From Tenacibaculum lutimaris (lineage in GTDB: Bacteria; Bacteroidota; Bacteroidia; Flavobacteriales; Flavobacteriaceae), in the NCBI RefSeq assembly GCF_003610735.1, contig NZ_RAQM01000009.1, positions 197,194 to 261,193 of the forward strand: a stretch of 64,000 nucleotides of DNA, in the 5' to 3' direction. The notes under the pieces are model-generated. The model saw only the letters and a program-made list of their open reading frames with translations, was not told the origin of the DNA and did no database searches. The position numbers and the translations under genes are program-made. Numbering within the stretch: position 1 is the stretch's first letter; each line of letters opens with the position of its first letter. Shown here one piece after another: positions 52,362 to 61,608 of the stretch.

Positions 52362-53393
52362 TTATCTGTCGGCTTTATACTCTTTAACCGCATCAATAAA
52401 TGCCTTGGCATTCTCTAGCGGGATATTCGGTAAAATTCCGTGCCCCAAGTTAACAATATATTTGTCTTTACCAAACTCATTAATCATTTGGTGTACCATC
52501 TTTTTTATTTCAGCTGGTGGAGACAACAATCTTGAAGGATCAAAGTTACCTTGTAAGGTAATATTTCCTCCTGTTAAATAACGTGCATTTCTTGGCGAAC
52601 ATGTCCAATCTACTCCTAAGGCTGATGCATTTGATTGTGCCATTTCATGTAAGGCAAACCAACACCCTTTACCAAAAGCGATAACTGGAGCATCATCTTT
52701 TAATGCTTCTATTATTTGATTGATGTACTGCCATGAAAACTCTTGATAATCTGTTGGAGATAACATTCCTCCCCAAGAATCAAAAACTTGTACAGCATTC
52801 ACACCTGCTTTTACTTTTTCTTTTAAATACGCAATAGTGGTATCGGTTATCTTCTGAAGCAATTCGTGTGCCAAAATTGGTTGAGTGAAACAAAATTCTT
52901 TTGCCTTATCAAAATTTTTAGATCCTTGCCCTTGTACAACGTAACATAAAATTGTCCATGGAGACCCCGCAAAACCTATTAATGGTATTTCATCGTTTAG
53001 CTTTTCTTTGGTTGCTTTAATAGCATCCATTACATACCCTAATTCTTCATGAATATCTGGAATAATTACGTTATCTAACCCTTTTTTATCTCTTACAGGA
53101 TTTGGTAAATAAGGTCCGAAATTAGGTTTCATTTCCACTTCAATGTTCATTGCTTGTGGAATTACTAAAATATCTGAAAATAATATCGCAGCATCCATTC
53201 CGTATCTACGAATTGGTTGTACTGTAATTTCTGAAGCTAATTCAGGAGTTTTACAACGCGTAAAGAAATCGTACTTTTCACGTAATTCCATAAACTCTGG
53301 TAAATATCTTCCAGCTTGACGCATCATCCATACCGGTGGACGATCAACTGTTTCTCCTTTTAACGCTCTTAAAAATAAATCGTTTTTTATCAT
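52362..53393 (-). CDS. hemE: Uroporphyrinogen decarboxylase
   Basis: 343 residues. The N-terminal signature [20 protein letters not shown] with the substrate-binding arginines and the loop [15 protein letters not shown] are intact, as are [11 protein letters not shown] and [15 protein letters not shown]. It removes four carboxyl groups from uroporphyrinogen III to give coproporphyrinogen III. It lies between hemL and the thioredoxin-like gene in the leftward heme arm. Confidence 0.97.
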   Translation of the reverse strand: MIKNDLFLRALKGETVDRPPVWMMRQAGRYLPEFMELREKYDFFTRCKTPELASEITVQPIRRYGMDAAILFSDILVIPQAMNIEVEMKPNFGPYLPNPVRDKKGLDNVIIPDIHEELGYVMDAIKATKEKLNDEIPLIGFAGSPWTILCYVVQGQGSKNFDKAKEFCFTQPILAHELLQKITDTTIAYLKEKVKAGVNAVQVFDSWGGMLSPTDYQEFSWQYINQIIEALKDDAPVIAFGKGCWFALHEMAQSNASALGVDWTCSPRNARYLTGGNITLQGNFDPSRLLSPPAEIKKMVHQMINEFGKDKYIVNLGHGILPNIPLENAKAFIDAVKEYKADR

Positions 53394-53405
53394 GTCTATC
53401 TTTAT

Positions 53406-53426
53406 GTCATTCTTCCTCGTAATGAC
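53406..53426. repeat. Short copy of a dispersed palindromic repeat
   Basis: These 21 bases, GTCATT at one end and AATGAC at the other, are identical to 54787-54807, the right arm of a longer palindrome. It lies in the hemL-hemE gap. Confidence 0.7.
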
Positions 53427-53437
53427 AATTATTTATT

Positions 53438-54727
53438 CTACATTTTTGATATTGCTTCCATCGACTTGTCAATGGCATTTGCTATCTCTTGAATATCTTT
53501 TTCTGTTAAAGCTGATGATAAGAACCAAGCTTCAAACTGGCTTGGAGGTAAAAACACACCATTTCTAGTCATTTCCCAAAAGAAAGTAGCATATTTCTTT
53601 GTATCTGAAGTTTGTGCTTCTTCAAAGTTGGTTACTTTTTTATTGGTAAAGAATGGATTGATCATCGAACCAAATCGGTTAACTGTAATTTCTACTCCAT
53701 ATTTTTTTGCCGACTCTAACAAGAACACTTCAATAATTTGAGCAATCTCATTAAATTTTTCATACGGATTTTGTTTCTTTAATTCTGTTAAAGTTGAAAT
53801 TCCCGCTGCCATCGCAATTGGGTTACCACTTAATGTTCCTGCTTGGTACATTCCTCCTAATGGAGCCACCATTTCCATAATTTCATTACGTGCTCCATAC
53901 GCTCCTACTGGAAAACCTCCTCCAATTACTTTTCCTAAACAAGTAATATCAGCTTCCACACCTAATACTTCTTGTGCTCCTCCAAACTTAGAACGGAAAC
54001 CTGTCATTACCTCATCAACAATTAATAAGGCTCCTTTTGATTTTAAATACTCCTTTAACTCTTTTAAGAAATTGTTCTGTGGTGTTACCACTCCCATATT
54101 TCCTGCAACTGGTTCTAAAATTACGCCAGCAATATCATCGTGTGCCTCAAAATGTGCTTTTACACTTTCTAAATCGTTGTACTTAGCAATTAAGGTATTT
54201 TTTACCGCTCCTTCTGGCACTCCTTTACTTCCTGGTAAACTCAACGTAGCTAAACCTGAACCTGCAGCCACTAATAAGGCATCTTGGTGTCCGTGGTAGC
54301 AACCAGCAAACTTTATAATTTTGTCTTTTCCAGTAAACGCTCTCGCTAAACGAATTCCGCTTAATACCGCCTCAGTACCAGAATTTACAAAACGAACTTT
54401 ATCCATTCCTGGGAAAGCATCACAAACAATTTTTGCTAATTTAATTTCACCTTTTGTTGATGCTCCAAAAGAATAACCATTTTTTAAAGCTTTGGTTATT
54501 GCTTTCTGAACTTTCTTATGACGGTGACCTAAAATCATTGGTCCGTATGACAATACTAAATCGATATACGAATTACCATCAACATCGGTAATTTTACTTC
54601 CTTTCGCTTTCTTTATGAATAAAGGGTTCCCTCCTACTGAAGCAAATGCACGCACTGGTGAATTTACTGCTCCTACTAAGTTTTCTAATCCTTTGTTATA
54701 TAATTCTTGTGATTTTTTGAATTCCAT
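53438..54727 (-). CDS. hemL: Glutamate-1-semialdehyde 2,1-aminomutase
   Basis: 429 residues of an aminotransferase-fold, PLP-dependent enzyme that makes 5-aminolevulinate from glutamate-1-semialdehyde. Start motif GAVNSPVRAF, FVNSGTEAVLSGIRLAR, DEVMTGFR and the PLP lysine in CLGKVIGGGFPVGAYG are visible. With hemA in the same arm it gives the C5 pathway. It follows hemB, with the palindromic repeat in the gap. Confidence 0.97.
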   Translation of the reverse strand: MEFKKSQELYNKGLENLVGAVNSPVRAFASVGGNPLFIKKAKGSKITDVDGNSYIDLVLSYGPMILGHRHKKVQKAITKALKNGYSFGASTKGEIKLAKIVCDAFPGMDKVRFVNSGTEAVLSGIRLARAFTGKDKIIKFAGCYHGHQDALLVAAGSGLATLSLPGSKGVPEGAVKNTLIAKYNDLESVKAHFEAHDDIAGVILEPVAGNMGVVTPQNNFLKELKEYLKSKGALLIVDEVMTGFRSKFGGAQEVLGVEADITCLGKVIGGGFPVGAYGARNEIMEMVAPLGGMYQAGTLSGNPIAMAAGISTLTELKKQNPYEKFNEIAQIIEVFLLESAKKYGVEITVNRFGSMINPFFTNKKVTNFEEAQTSDTKKYATFFWEMTRNGVFLPPSQFEAWFLSSALTEKDIQEIANAIDKSMEAISKM

Positions 54728-54741
54728 ATTTTATTTTTATT

Positions 54742-54807
54742 GTTATTACGAACAAAGTGAAGCTATCTCATTAAAAAGATTACTTCGTCATTCTTCCTCG
54801 TAATGAC
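54742..54807. repeat. Dispersed palindromic (REP-like) repeat in the hemB-hemL gap
   Basis: A 66-base imperfect inverted repeat: the left part reads TTATTACGA then GAAGC and ATCT; the right part mirrors it with AGATTACTTCGT and TCGTAATGAC. Its right 21 bases recur at 53406-53426. It resembles the palindromic intergenic repeats found in many copies in some genomes. Confidence 0.7.
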
Positions 54808-54811
54808 GTTA

Positions 54812-55774
54812 CTATTTCAACAATAATCTCGCTGCTTCTTTCGCAAAATAGGTAATGATAATATCAGCTCCTGCCCTTTTCATAGAAAGTAAGCTCTCCA
54901 TCATTACTTTTTCACCATCAATCCAACCTTTTTCAGCTGCTGCTTTTATCATTGAATATTCTCCACTTACATTATAGCAAGCGATTGGTCTATCAAAATT
55001 ATTTTTTAAATCTCTAATGATGTCTAAGTATGATAAGGCTGGTTTTACCATTAAAATATCTGCTCCTTCTTCATCATCAAAAGTTGCCTCACGTAATCCT
55101 TCATCTCTATTAGAAGGATCCATTTGATAAGTTCTTCTATCTCCAAATGATGGTGCTGAATCTACCGCTTCTCTAAAAGGTCCGTAAAATCCTGATGCGT
55201 ATTTTACAGAATATCCCATGATAGGTAAATTTGCAAAACCAGTATTATCCAACGCTTCGCGCATCATAGCAATAGCTCCATCCATCATTCCTGATGGCGC
55301 TACCATATCTGCTCCGGCCTTGGCATGTGATACAGTTTGCTTCGCTAAATTTACTAAAGTAGCATCGTTATCTACATCATTATCGTGTATAACTCCACAA
55401 TGACCGTGTGAGGTATATTCACAAAAACATACATCTGTAATTACATATAAACTTGGATAGTTCTTTTTAATGAAACGTATAGCTTGTTGCATAATTCCAT
55501 TATCATTCCAAGTCTCGGTGCCTTCATCATCTTTTTTAGATGGGATTCCAAATAATAAAACTGCTGGAATTTTTAAGGCTACAACTTCGTCTAATTCTTT
55601 AGAAATGGTATCTAACGAATAACGATTGATTCCTGGCATAGAAGGAATTTCTGTTTCAATACCTGTTCCTTCTTCAATAAATAATGGGTATATAAAATCA
55701 TCTACCGATAGTTTGTTTTCTCGAACTAAACGACGGATATTTTCTGTTTTTCTTAGTCTGCGTGTTCTAAACAT
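54812..55774 (-). CDS. hemB: Delta-aminolevulinic acid dehydratase (porphobilinogen synthase)
   Basis: 320 residues. The Schiff-base lysine motif is [10 protein letters not shown] and the second lysine lies in [13 protein letters not shown]. The zinc-type metal site is present: [13 protein letters not shown] supplies three cysteines. The enzyme joins two aminolevulinates to porphobilinogen. It follows a TPR/lipoprotein pair and precedes hemL. Confidence 0.97.
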   Translation of the reverse strand: MFRTRRLRKTENIRRLVRENKLSVDDFIYPLFIEEGTGIETEIPSMPGINRYSLDTISKELDEVVALKIPAVLLFGIPSKKDDEGTETWNDNGIMQQAIRFIKKNYPSLYVITDVCFCEYTSHGHCGVIHDNDVDNDATLVNLAKQTVSHAKAGADMVAPSGMMDGAIAMMREALDNTGFANLPIMGYSVKYASGFYGPFREAVDSAPSFGDRRTYQMDPSNRDEGLREATFDDEEGADILMVKPALSYLDIIRDLKNNFDRPIACYNVSGEYSMIKAAAEKGWIDGEKVMMESLLSMKRAGADIIITYFAKEAARLLLK

Positions 55775-55791
55775 GATTTTGGTTTAAAAGT

Positions 55792-56619
55792 TTAAGGATT
55801 AAATCTTTTACTTTTATTAATTTCTTCTTCTATTTGAGACAAGTACACTTTATCATAATGATGAGTATATGGGTCATTTAATAAATACCCTTCTTCAAAC
55901 AGCTTTTTTGCTTCTAATATTGTTTCTTTATACTTGTTTGTGTTATTCATTTTTTTATAACACATTGCCATATAATACCTATTGTCTGCTAGATTATTAC
56001 TCTCTTTTTGCTTTTCAAGGTTACTTAAAGCTTTATTATAGTCTCCTCTTTCGAAATACAAAACTCCAAGATGATAATAGTTATACAAATCCGATTCTTC
56101 ATCATTATCTTTTAAATAATCCTCTATTATTTTGATTGCCTTATCTTTTTCTCCAATTGCTTTATAACATATTGCTTTTGCTATTAGTAAATGGTAATCT
56201 CCATTTTGACAATAACCTATATCATCTTTTATGATTCTTTCATATTCCTCAATATCACTTATAGCTCCTTTATAATCTCTAAAAAATTGATATCGGCACC
56301 AACCCCTATAACCTAAATGCATTTGAGGATTTAACTCAACAGCTTTATCTATTAATGGTTTCCAAGATAAAAAATCACCACTTTTTAAATATGCTATTGA
56401 TTTTGCCCAATAAGCGTTATCATAAGTAGAATCTATTTGTATAGCTTCATCTAATAATTCTTGATACTCTTTAGTGAACTGATAAAATTTATATGCTTCT
56501 TTTTGTTTTTTACAAGCCTCATATTTTTTAATCTCACCTTGCCTTTTATAAGCATCACAGTTTTGAGTAAAAACATTACTGGTAAAACAAATTAACAAAC
56601 AAACTATAATAATTCTCAT
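55792..56619 (-). CDS. Exported TPR protein inside the heme arm
   Basis: 275 residues with a signal peptide (MRIIIVCLLICFTSNVFTQ) and about five tetratricopeptide-like helical repeats (NYYHLGVLYFERGDYNKALSN; ICYKAIGEKDKAIKIIEDYL). No enzymatic motif. Its start overlaps the end of the upstream lipoprotein gene by four bases, so the two form a cassette between hemCD and hemB. A link to heme synthesis is not evident. Confidence 0.75.
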   Translation of the reverse strand: MRIIIVCLLICFTSNVFTQNCDAYKRQGEIKKYEACKKQKEAYKFYQFTKEYQELLDEAIQIDSTYDNAYWAKSIAYLKSGDFLSWKPLIDKAVELNPQMHLGYRGWCRYQFFRDYKGAISDIEEYERIIKDDIGYCQNGDYHLLIAKAICYKAIGEKDKAIKIIEDYLKDNDEESDLYNYYHLGVLYFERGDYNKALSNLEKQKESNNLADNRYYMAMCYKKMNNTNKYKETILEAKKLFEEGYLLNDPYTHHYDKVYLSQIEEEINKSKRFNP

Positions 56620-57122
56620 GGTAAAATTTCAATAAGGTTTCCTTTTTCAATTTTAAAAGTCAAATATTGATAATAATCTATTTTAGTTCCGTGGTTTTCT
56701 TTTTCTTTCCAACCATCTAAACCTTGAGTTATCATCAATAACTGATTAGTAATTCTATCATCAAAAGTAAATTGTTCGTAGTTATCACTCATTTGTATAA
56801 CTCTAAACCTTCCTGTTTCTCCTTTACAATTAACAATAAAACGAATCCTTATCAGTCCGCTTTCATCCACTTTTACATGAGTATAGTTTTTCTCAAATAA
56901 ATCTTTTATTTCTTTTTTTCCTCCTCTATATTCTACTCCTTTACCTGTATTGAAATATTGAAGTATTTTATCATCTCCATTACATGGGATAAAATTTGGA
57001 TTGTCTAATTTTACATCATAAGTAATATCTCCTACTTGACGTGGATATATAACCTTTTCTGTCTTTTTGTTCTTACAACTAAAAAGAAATAGAAAACATG
57101 TAAAATAAAACACCTTTCTCAT
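56616..57122 (-). CDS. Lipoprotein with TonB C-terminal-like domain
   Basis: 168 residues: a lipoprotein signal ending FLFSCKNKK and a C-terminal part with VDESGLIRIRFIVNCKGETGRFRV that resembles the TonB C-terminal fold. No membrane anchor other than the lipid is present. It sits two bases after hemCD and overlaps the following TPR gene by four bases. Together they look like an accessory insertion into the hem operon. The function is unknown. Confidence 0.72.
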   Translation of the reverse strand: MRKVFYFTCFLFLFSCKNKKTEKVIYPRQVGDITYDVKLDNPNFIPCNGDDKILQYFNTGKGVEYRGGKKEIKDLFEKNYTHVKVDESGLIRIRFIVNCKGETGRFRVIQMSDNYEQFTFDDRITNQLLMITQGLDGWKEKENHGTKIDYYQYLTFKIEKGNLIEILP

Positions 57123-57123
57123 T

Positions 57124-58710
57124 TTATTCCTTTACAAAGTGTAAATTAACTAACTCTATAACACTTTCTACTGTTGGTAGCTTTGCTACTTGTACTTCTT
57201 TAAAATGTTTTTTGGCTTCTTTAGCTGTACTTTCACCAATACAAAAAGCTATTTTATCAGCAGCATTTTCCTCCATATAGCTCTCTACTGTTGACGGACT
57301 ATAAAATAACACTCCATTCACCTTCTCATCAACCTTAGTTGGACTGTACATGGTTTTATAAGCCTCTACTTCATTTACCGTAACTCCGTTCGCTTTTAAA
57401 AGCATAGGAAGCGTATCTAAACGTAAATCGCTACAAAAATAAGTAACCTCTTGTCCTTTTAGTTCTTTTGATAAGTATTCAGATAATTTTTTAGCGTTAT
57501 TTTCTGAATGTGTTACTTTACCAATACGTTGCTCGATTAACTTTTTGGTTCTACGACCAACACAGTAAATGTTTTTAAATTGTAATTCTTCCGAAGTAAA
57601 AGAGTTTAAAATTGCTTCTACTCCATTTTTACTCGTAATAATTACATTCTCTATTCCATTCTTAATCACCTTAGGAGCAATTCTATTAAAACGGGTTTTA
57701 ATAAAATCGCTATCCTCAACATTCATATGTGTTGGTAATAATTTCTTTTGCGCTTCTGATAGTTTTTTTGTTGAATAAATTGAAAACTGCTTTTCAATTC
57801 CTTCGTCTTCCAACATAATTAGCTTTCCCCCTTTATCAATCACATAGTTTGCGCAATCTTTTGCAACATATTTATGCTTTCCTACTTTTACTTTCTTACT
57901 AACTTCAATCTTCTTTTTACCATCTCTACTTAGTAAAATTCCTTTGAAGTTAATTTCTTCTTCCTTCTCATTTATAAAAGCCAACGCTCCAATAGGGGCT
58001 GTACAACCTCCTTCTAAACGATTTAAGAACTCACGTTCTATACCTGTACAGATTTCAGTATCTTTATCGTTTAACTCTGCACAAATCTCTTTGATCTCTT
58101 CATTTTCATCTAAAGCAGTAATCATGATTGCTCCTTGAGCCGGAGCTGGAATCATCCAAGTTAAGTTTACTGCTCCTTTTGGTCGTAAACCTACACGTTC
58201 TAATCCTGCAGCTGCAAAAACAGCTCCATTCCAGTTATTATCTTCTAATTTTTGTAAACGTGTGTTAATGTTTCCTCGTAAACCTTCTACTTTATGAGTT
58301 GGGTAGCGATTTAACCACTGCGCTTTTCTACGTAAACTACCCGTTGCAATTACTCCATTTGGTTGCGACATAAATTCCTCATTGTCTTTTAACAACAAAA
58401 TATCGTTATAATTAGCACGTTTTAAAACCGCTGCTTGCACGATACCTTCTGGCAATACTGTAGGAACATCTTTCATGGAATGCACCGCAATATCAATATC
58501 GTCATTTAACATTGCGATATCTAAATTCCTAGTAAAAATCCCCGTGATTCCTAATTCATAAAGGGGTTTATCTAAAATTAAATCACCCGCTGATTTAACG
58601 GGTATTATTTTAGTTTCATGTCCTAATTCTTCTAAAAGTTTTTGAACTTTTGTTGCTTGCCACATAGCCAATTGGCTATCACGTGTACCTATTCTAATTA
58701 TCTTCTGCAT
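57124..58710 (-). CDS. hemC: Fused porphobilinogen deaminase / uroporphyrinogen-III synthase (HemC-HemD)
   Basis: 528 residues, nearly twice HemC length. Residues 1-285 are porphobilinogen deaminase (IRIGTRDSQLAMWQATKVQ) with the dipyrromethane cofactor cysteine C236 in LEGGCTAPIGA. From about 300 to 528 the sequence fits uroporphyrinogen-III synthase (NVIITSKNGVEAIL; VNGVLFYSPSTVESYM). So one protein makes and closes the tetrapyrrole ring. Its start overlaps the end of hemA by 17 bases. Confidence 0.93.
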   Translation of the reverse strand: MQKIIRIGTRDSQLAMWQATKVQKLLEELGHETKIIPVKSAGDLILDKPLYELGITGIFTRNLDIAMLNDDIDIAVHSMKDVPTVLPEGIVQAAVLKRANYNDILLLKDNEEFMSQPNGVIATGSLRRKAQWLNRYPTHKVEGLRGNINTRLQKLEDNNWNGAVFAAAGLERVGLRPKGAVNLTWMIPAPAQGAIMITALDENEEIKEICAELNDKDTEICTGIEREFLNRLEGGCTAPIGALAFINEKEEEINFKGILLSRDGKKKIEVSKKVKVGKHKYVAKDCANYVIDKGGKLIMLEDEGIEKQFSIYSTKKLSEAQKKLLPTHMNVEDSDFIKTRFNRIAPKVIKNGIENVIITSKNGVEAILNSFTSEELQFKNIYCVGRRTKKLIEQRIGKVTHSENNAKKLSEYLSKELKGQEVTYFCSDLRLDTLPMLLKANGVTVNEVEAYKTMYSPTKVDEKVNGVLFYSPSTVESYMEENAADKIAFCIGESTAKEAKKHFKEVQVAKLPTVESVIELVNLHFVKE

Positions 58711-59965
58711 GGATGGATTCTAAATTTGCCCCAAACACTTTAGCCATTACCTCAATACTTGTATTTACCGAAGTTTCTTCGTCTTTTAAGTGTTTTACAA
58801 ATTGTGTAGTTATTTTTTGAATAAATCTTGATGTTAATATCTCTGCTTGTTCTTCATCAAAATTTTTAATTTTCTTTTTATGAAATGCTATTTCATCTTG
58901 CTGAATCGTTTGTAACGATTCTTTTAACGCTGTAATAGCTGGTGTAAATCTTCTATGATTTAACCACTCTTGAAACTCTTGATTGTGAGTATCAATAATT
59001 GCTTCTGCTACTGGAACTTCTTGTTGACGAATTGCCAATGTTTCATCAGTTACTTTAGATAAATCATCAACATTTACAATTGTTACATTTTCTAATTCAG
59101 CAACTTCTTTGGCTACATTCGCAGGCATTGATAAATCTAAAATCAGTAATTCTTTATCTGTAGAAATGTGTTCTTTAGTAATTGTAGGAAAGCTCGCTCC
59201 TGTAGATACTATTAATACATCTGTATTATGTACCTCAGCAGTTAAATCAGTATACTTTGCATTTCTAATTAACGGATGTTCTTTTACAAACTCGGAAACT
59301 TTTTCCTCTGTCCTATTAATTAAACTTACCGATTTGTTTTGGGTATACTCTGCTAAGTTTTTACACGTATGTTTCCCCATTTTACCTAACCCGAAAACTA
59401 AAATATTTTTCGAATTGTAATCTGGTAAATTATTGATAATGTATTGCACTGCAGCATACGATACTGAAGTTGTACCTGAACTTAATTTTGTTTCGTTCTT
59501 AACACGCTTGCTCGCTTGCATAACGTGATTTAACAGACGCTCAAAATACGCATTGGTAGTTCCTAACTTTTTTGCTTGTTTAAAAGCTTGACGTAACTGA
59601 CCTACGATTTCATAGTCTCCTAAAATCTGACTATCTAAACCAGTTCCCATTCTGAATAAATGGTTTATAGCTTCTTTGTTTTTATATACGTTTGATACGT
59701 CTGCAAATTCTTCAACAGTTCCGTTTGAATATTTACACAACATACTAATTAACTGAAAAGGGTGCTCTGCAAAACCACAAATTTCTGTTCTGTTACATGT
59801 AGACAATACAAAAATACCATCTACACCGTTTTGCTTTGCTTCTTTTAAAAGTGCTTTTTGATTTTCTTTAGAAATGCTAAACTTCCCCCTAATTGCCGCA
59901 TCAGCTTTTTTGTAACTAACGCCTATATTGTATAAGTTGCTCTGTTGTTTGTTTTCTACTGTCAT
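58694..59965 (-). CDS. hemA: Glutamyl-tRNA reductase
   Basis: 423 residues from the ATG at 59965 (MTVENKQQSNLYNIGVSYKK); the frame runs on to 60070, but the extension is not conserved-looking. The active-site cysteine is C57 in LSTCNRTEICGF. NADPH-binding GLGKMGKHTCKNL and the C-terminal dimerisation helix are present. It reduces glutamyl-tRNA to glutamate-1-semialdehyde, the first step of the C5 pathway. It heads the leftward heme arm, divergent from an AraC regulator. Confidence 0.96.
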   Translation of the reverse strand: MTVENKQQSNLYNIGVSYKKADAAIRGKFSISKENQKALLKEAKQNGVDGIFVLSTCNRTEICGFAEHPFQLISMLCKYSNGTVEEFADVSNVYKNKEAINHLFRMGTGLDSQILGDYEIVGQLRQAFKQAKKLGTTNAYFERLLNHVMQASKRVKNETKLSSGTTSVSYAAVQYIINNLPDYNSKNILVFGLGKMGKHTCKNLAEYTQNKSVSLINRTEEKVSEFVKEHPLIRNAKYTDLTAEVHNTDVLIVSTGASFPTITKEHISTDKELLILDLSMPANVAKEVAELENVTIVNVDDLSKVTDETLAIRQQEVPVAEAIIDTHNQEFQEWLNHRRFTPAITALKESLQTIQQDEIAFHKKKIKNFDEEQAEILTSRFIQKITTQFVKHLKDEETSVNTSIEVMAKVFGANLESIHAEDN

Positions 59966-59989
59966 TGAGTCTTCTTCAAAAAAGTCGGT

Positions 59990-59997
59990 CAAAAATA
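59990..59997 (-). promoter_or_regulatory. Candidate -7 element of the hemA arm
   Basis: On the minus strand TATTTTTG, 24 bases before the hemA ATG; the -33 element is not clear. Confidence 0.4.
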
Positions 59998-60092
59998 TAA
60001 ATATTGAATAAAAAAAAGTATCGCTAAAAGAACTTTTAATGTCGCTATTTGTTTTTTCACTTAAAAACATACCTAAAACCTATACAAAAGTG

Positions 60093-60100
60093 TATTTTTG
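60093..60100 (+). promoter_or_regulatory. Candidate -7 element of the AraC/hemH arm
   Basis: TATTTTTG on the plus strand, 76 bases before the ATG at 60177; the palindrome at 60131-60147 lies between it and the gene. Confidence 0.4.
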
Positions 60101-60130
60101 CAGTAATTTAGGCTTGTATAGGTATATTAT

Positions 60131-60147
60131 TTTAGAATCATTCTAAA
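60131..60147. promoter_or_regulatory. 17-bp perfect palindrome, Fur-family-like operator candidate
   Basis: TTTAGAATCATTCTAAA is perfectly symmetrical around a central C (8-1-8). The 7-1-7 core resembles Fur/PerR operators. It sits in the shared region between the two heme arms. The protein that binds is not proven. Confidence 0.6.
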
Positions 60148-60176
60148 TAACAGGTTTTTAAAAACATATAGAATCT

Positions 60177-61061
60177 ATGTCAAAAAATATCGCAGAAAGT
60201 ACATTTAGAGAAGTTCTATTAGAAAAGGGTTTTTTTGTACTAAAATTCCAAAATAACTCTGATGAAACTGAGTTTTTCAAAAGAGATATTGACAACTCTT
60301 ACATACAACTACACTACTGTGTTAAAGGTAATTGTAAATTTCACTTCAACAACAACAGCTATACCTTTAATGTATTAGATAAGCATTCTATTTTCTTATA
60401 CAACCCGCAACAAAATCTCCCTATTAACTTAGAGATTTTACCAAAAACCTCACTAGTTTCTGTATTGATTTCTATTGAAAAATTCCATACTTTCTTTTCT
60501 AAAGAAGCTAGCTATATTCCTTTTTTAAGCGAAAACAATAAGAACAAAAAATATTATGACAATGCCGAAATAAACCCTAATGTATTGTTTGTGCTTCAGC
60601 AAATTTTAACAGCTCAAAACCAAAGTTCTATGCGAGATCTTTATATTAAAGGTAAAACATATGAATTATTGAGCTTACATTTTGATAGCGGTGAAAGCAC
60701 CAATGAAGAATATTGTCCTTTCTTAGTAGATGACAGAGAGGTTTCAAAAATTAGAAAAGCAAAAGATATTATCATCTCAAGAATGAGCGAACCACCGAGT
60801 TTACAAGACCTTGCAAATGAAGTAGGTTTAAATCTTAAAAAGCTAAAAGAAGGCTTTAAGCAAATTTACGGAGATACAGTATATAGCTTTTTGTTTGACT
60901 ACAAAATGGATCATGCCCGCAAACTTTTAGAAAGTAATCAATATAATGTAAATGAGGTTGGATTACATGTTGGATACAGCACTTCTAGCCACTTTATTGC
61001 TGCTTTTAAAAAGAAGTTTGGCACTACACCTAAACAGTATGTAATGAGTTTACAACAATAA
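60177..61061 (+). CDS. AraC-family regulator divergent from hemA
   Basis: 294 residues. The N-terminal half is a beta-rich sensor (QLHYCVKGNCKFHFNNNSY). The C-terminal 100 residues hold the double HTH: LQDLANEVGLNLKKLKEGFKQ and NVNEVGLHVGYSTSSHFIAAFKKKFG, ending TPKQYV. Its place between the two heme arms makes heme or iron control plausible. It heads the rightward set with spoU-type, hemH and hemJ genes (19, 12 and 2 bases apart). Confidence 0.9.
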   Translation: MSKNIAESTFREVLLEKGFFVLKFQNNSDETEFFKRDIDNSYIQLHYCVKGNCKFHFNNNSYTFNVLDKHSIFLYNPQQNLPINLEILPKTSLVSVLISIEKFHTFFSKEASYIPFLSENNKNKKYYDNAEINPNVLFVLQQILTAQNQSSMRDLYIKGKTYELLSLHFDSGESTNEEYCPFLVDDREVSKIRKAKDIIISRMSEPPSLQDLANEVGLNLKKLKEGFKQIYGDTVYSFLFDYKMDHARKLLESNQYNVNEVGLHVGYSTSSHFIAAFKKKFGTTPKQYVMSLQQ

Positions 61062-61080
61062 AAGAAAACAGAAAAAAAAA

Positions 61081-61596
61081 ATGAAACAACTAACTCATCA
61101 CGATATAGAAAACAATCAGCAAGATTTTCCAGTAACTATTGTATGTGATGCTATCCGTACTCCTGAGAATATAGGAATGTGCTTTCGTATTTCTGAAAGT
61201 TTTGGAGTGTCTAAAATCTATTTACATGAAAGTTCTCCTGCTATAGATAACAGAATTGTTAAGAAAACTGCTCGAAATACTATTCAACAAATACCATATG
61301 ATACCTATGGGGATTTTGAACAACTTATCCATCAATTAAAAGAAGAAGGAAACACCATTATTGGTATTGAAATTACCGATGAAAGTATAAATATTAGCGA
61401 TTATGATTTTAGTCCACATTCTAAAATTGTGTTACTTTTGGGTAGCGAAAGAAACGGTATAGAAAACGTTAATTTAGTAGACGCAACAGTAGCTATACCA
61501 ATGTATGGGCGTAATTCTAGCATGAATGTAATTCATAGTTTAGCTATCGCCTTATACGAAACAACAAATCAGTTAAAAGAAAAGAACCTGAAATAA
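61081..61596 (+). CDS. TrmH/SpoU-family RNA 2'-O-methyltransferase
   Basis: 171 residues of the SPOUT trefoil-knot fold. Motif 1 (NIGMCFRISESFG), motif 2 (VLLLGSERNGI) and motif 3 (IPMYGRNSSMNVIHSLAIALYE) are intact. Such enzymes methylate a ribose in tRNA or rRNA with S-adenosylmethionine. The exact target is not readable. It lies 19 bases after the AraC gene and 12 before hemH. Confidence 0.9.
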   Translation: MKQLTHHDIENNQQDFPVTIVCDAIRTPENIGMCFRISESFGVSKIYLHESSPAIDNRIVKKTARNTIQQIPYDTYGDFEQLIHQLKEEGNTIIGIEITDESINISDYDFSPHSKIVLLLGSERNGIENVNLVDATVAIPMYGRNSSMNVIHSLAIALYETTNQLKEKNLK

Positions 61597-61608
61597 ATTC
61601 AGAAAAAT

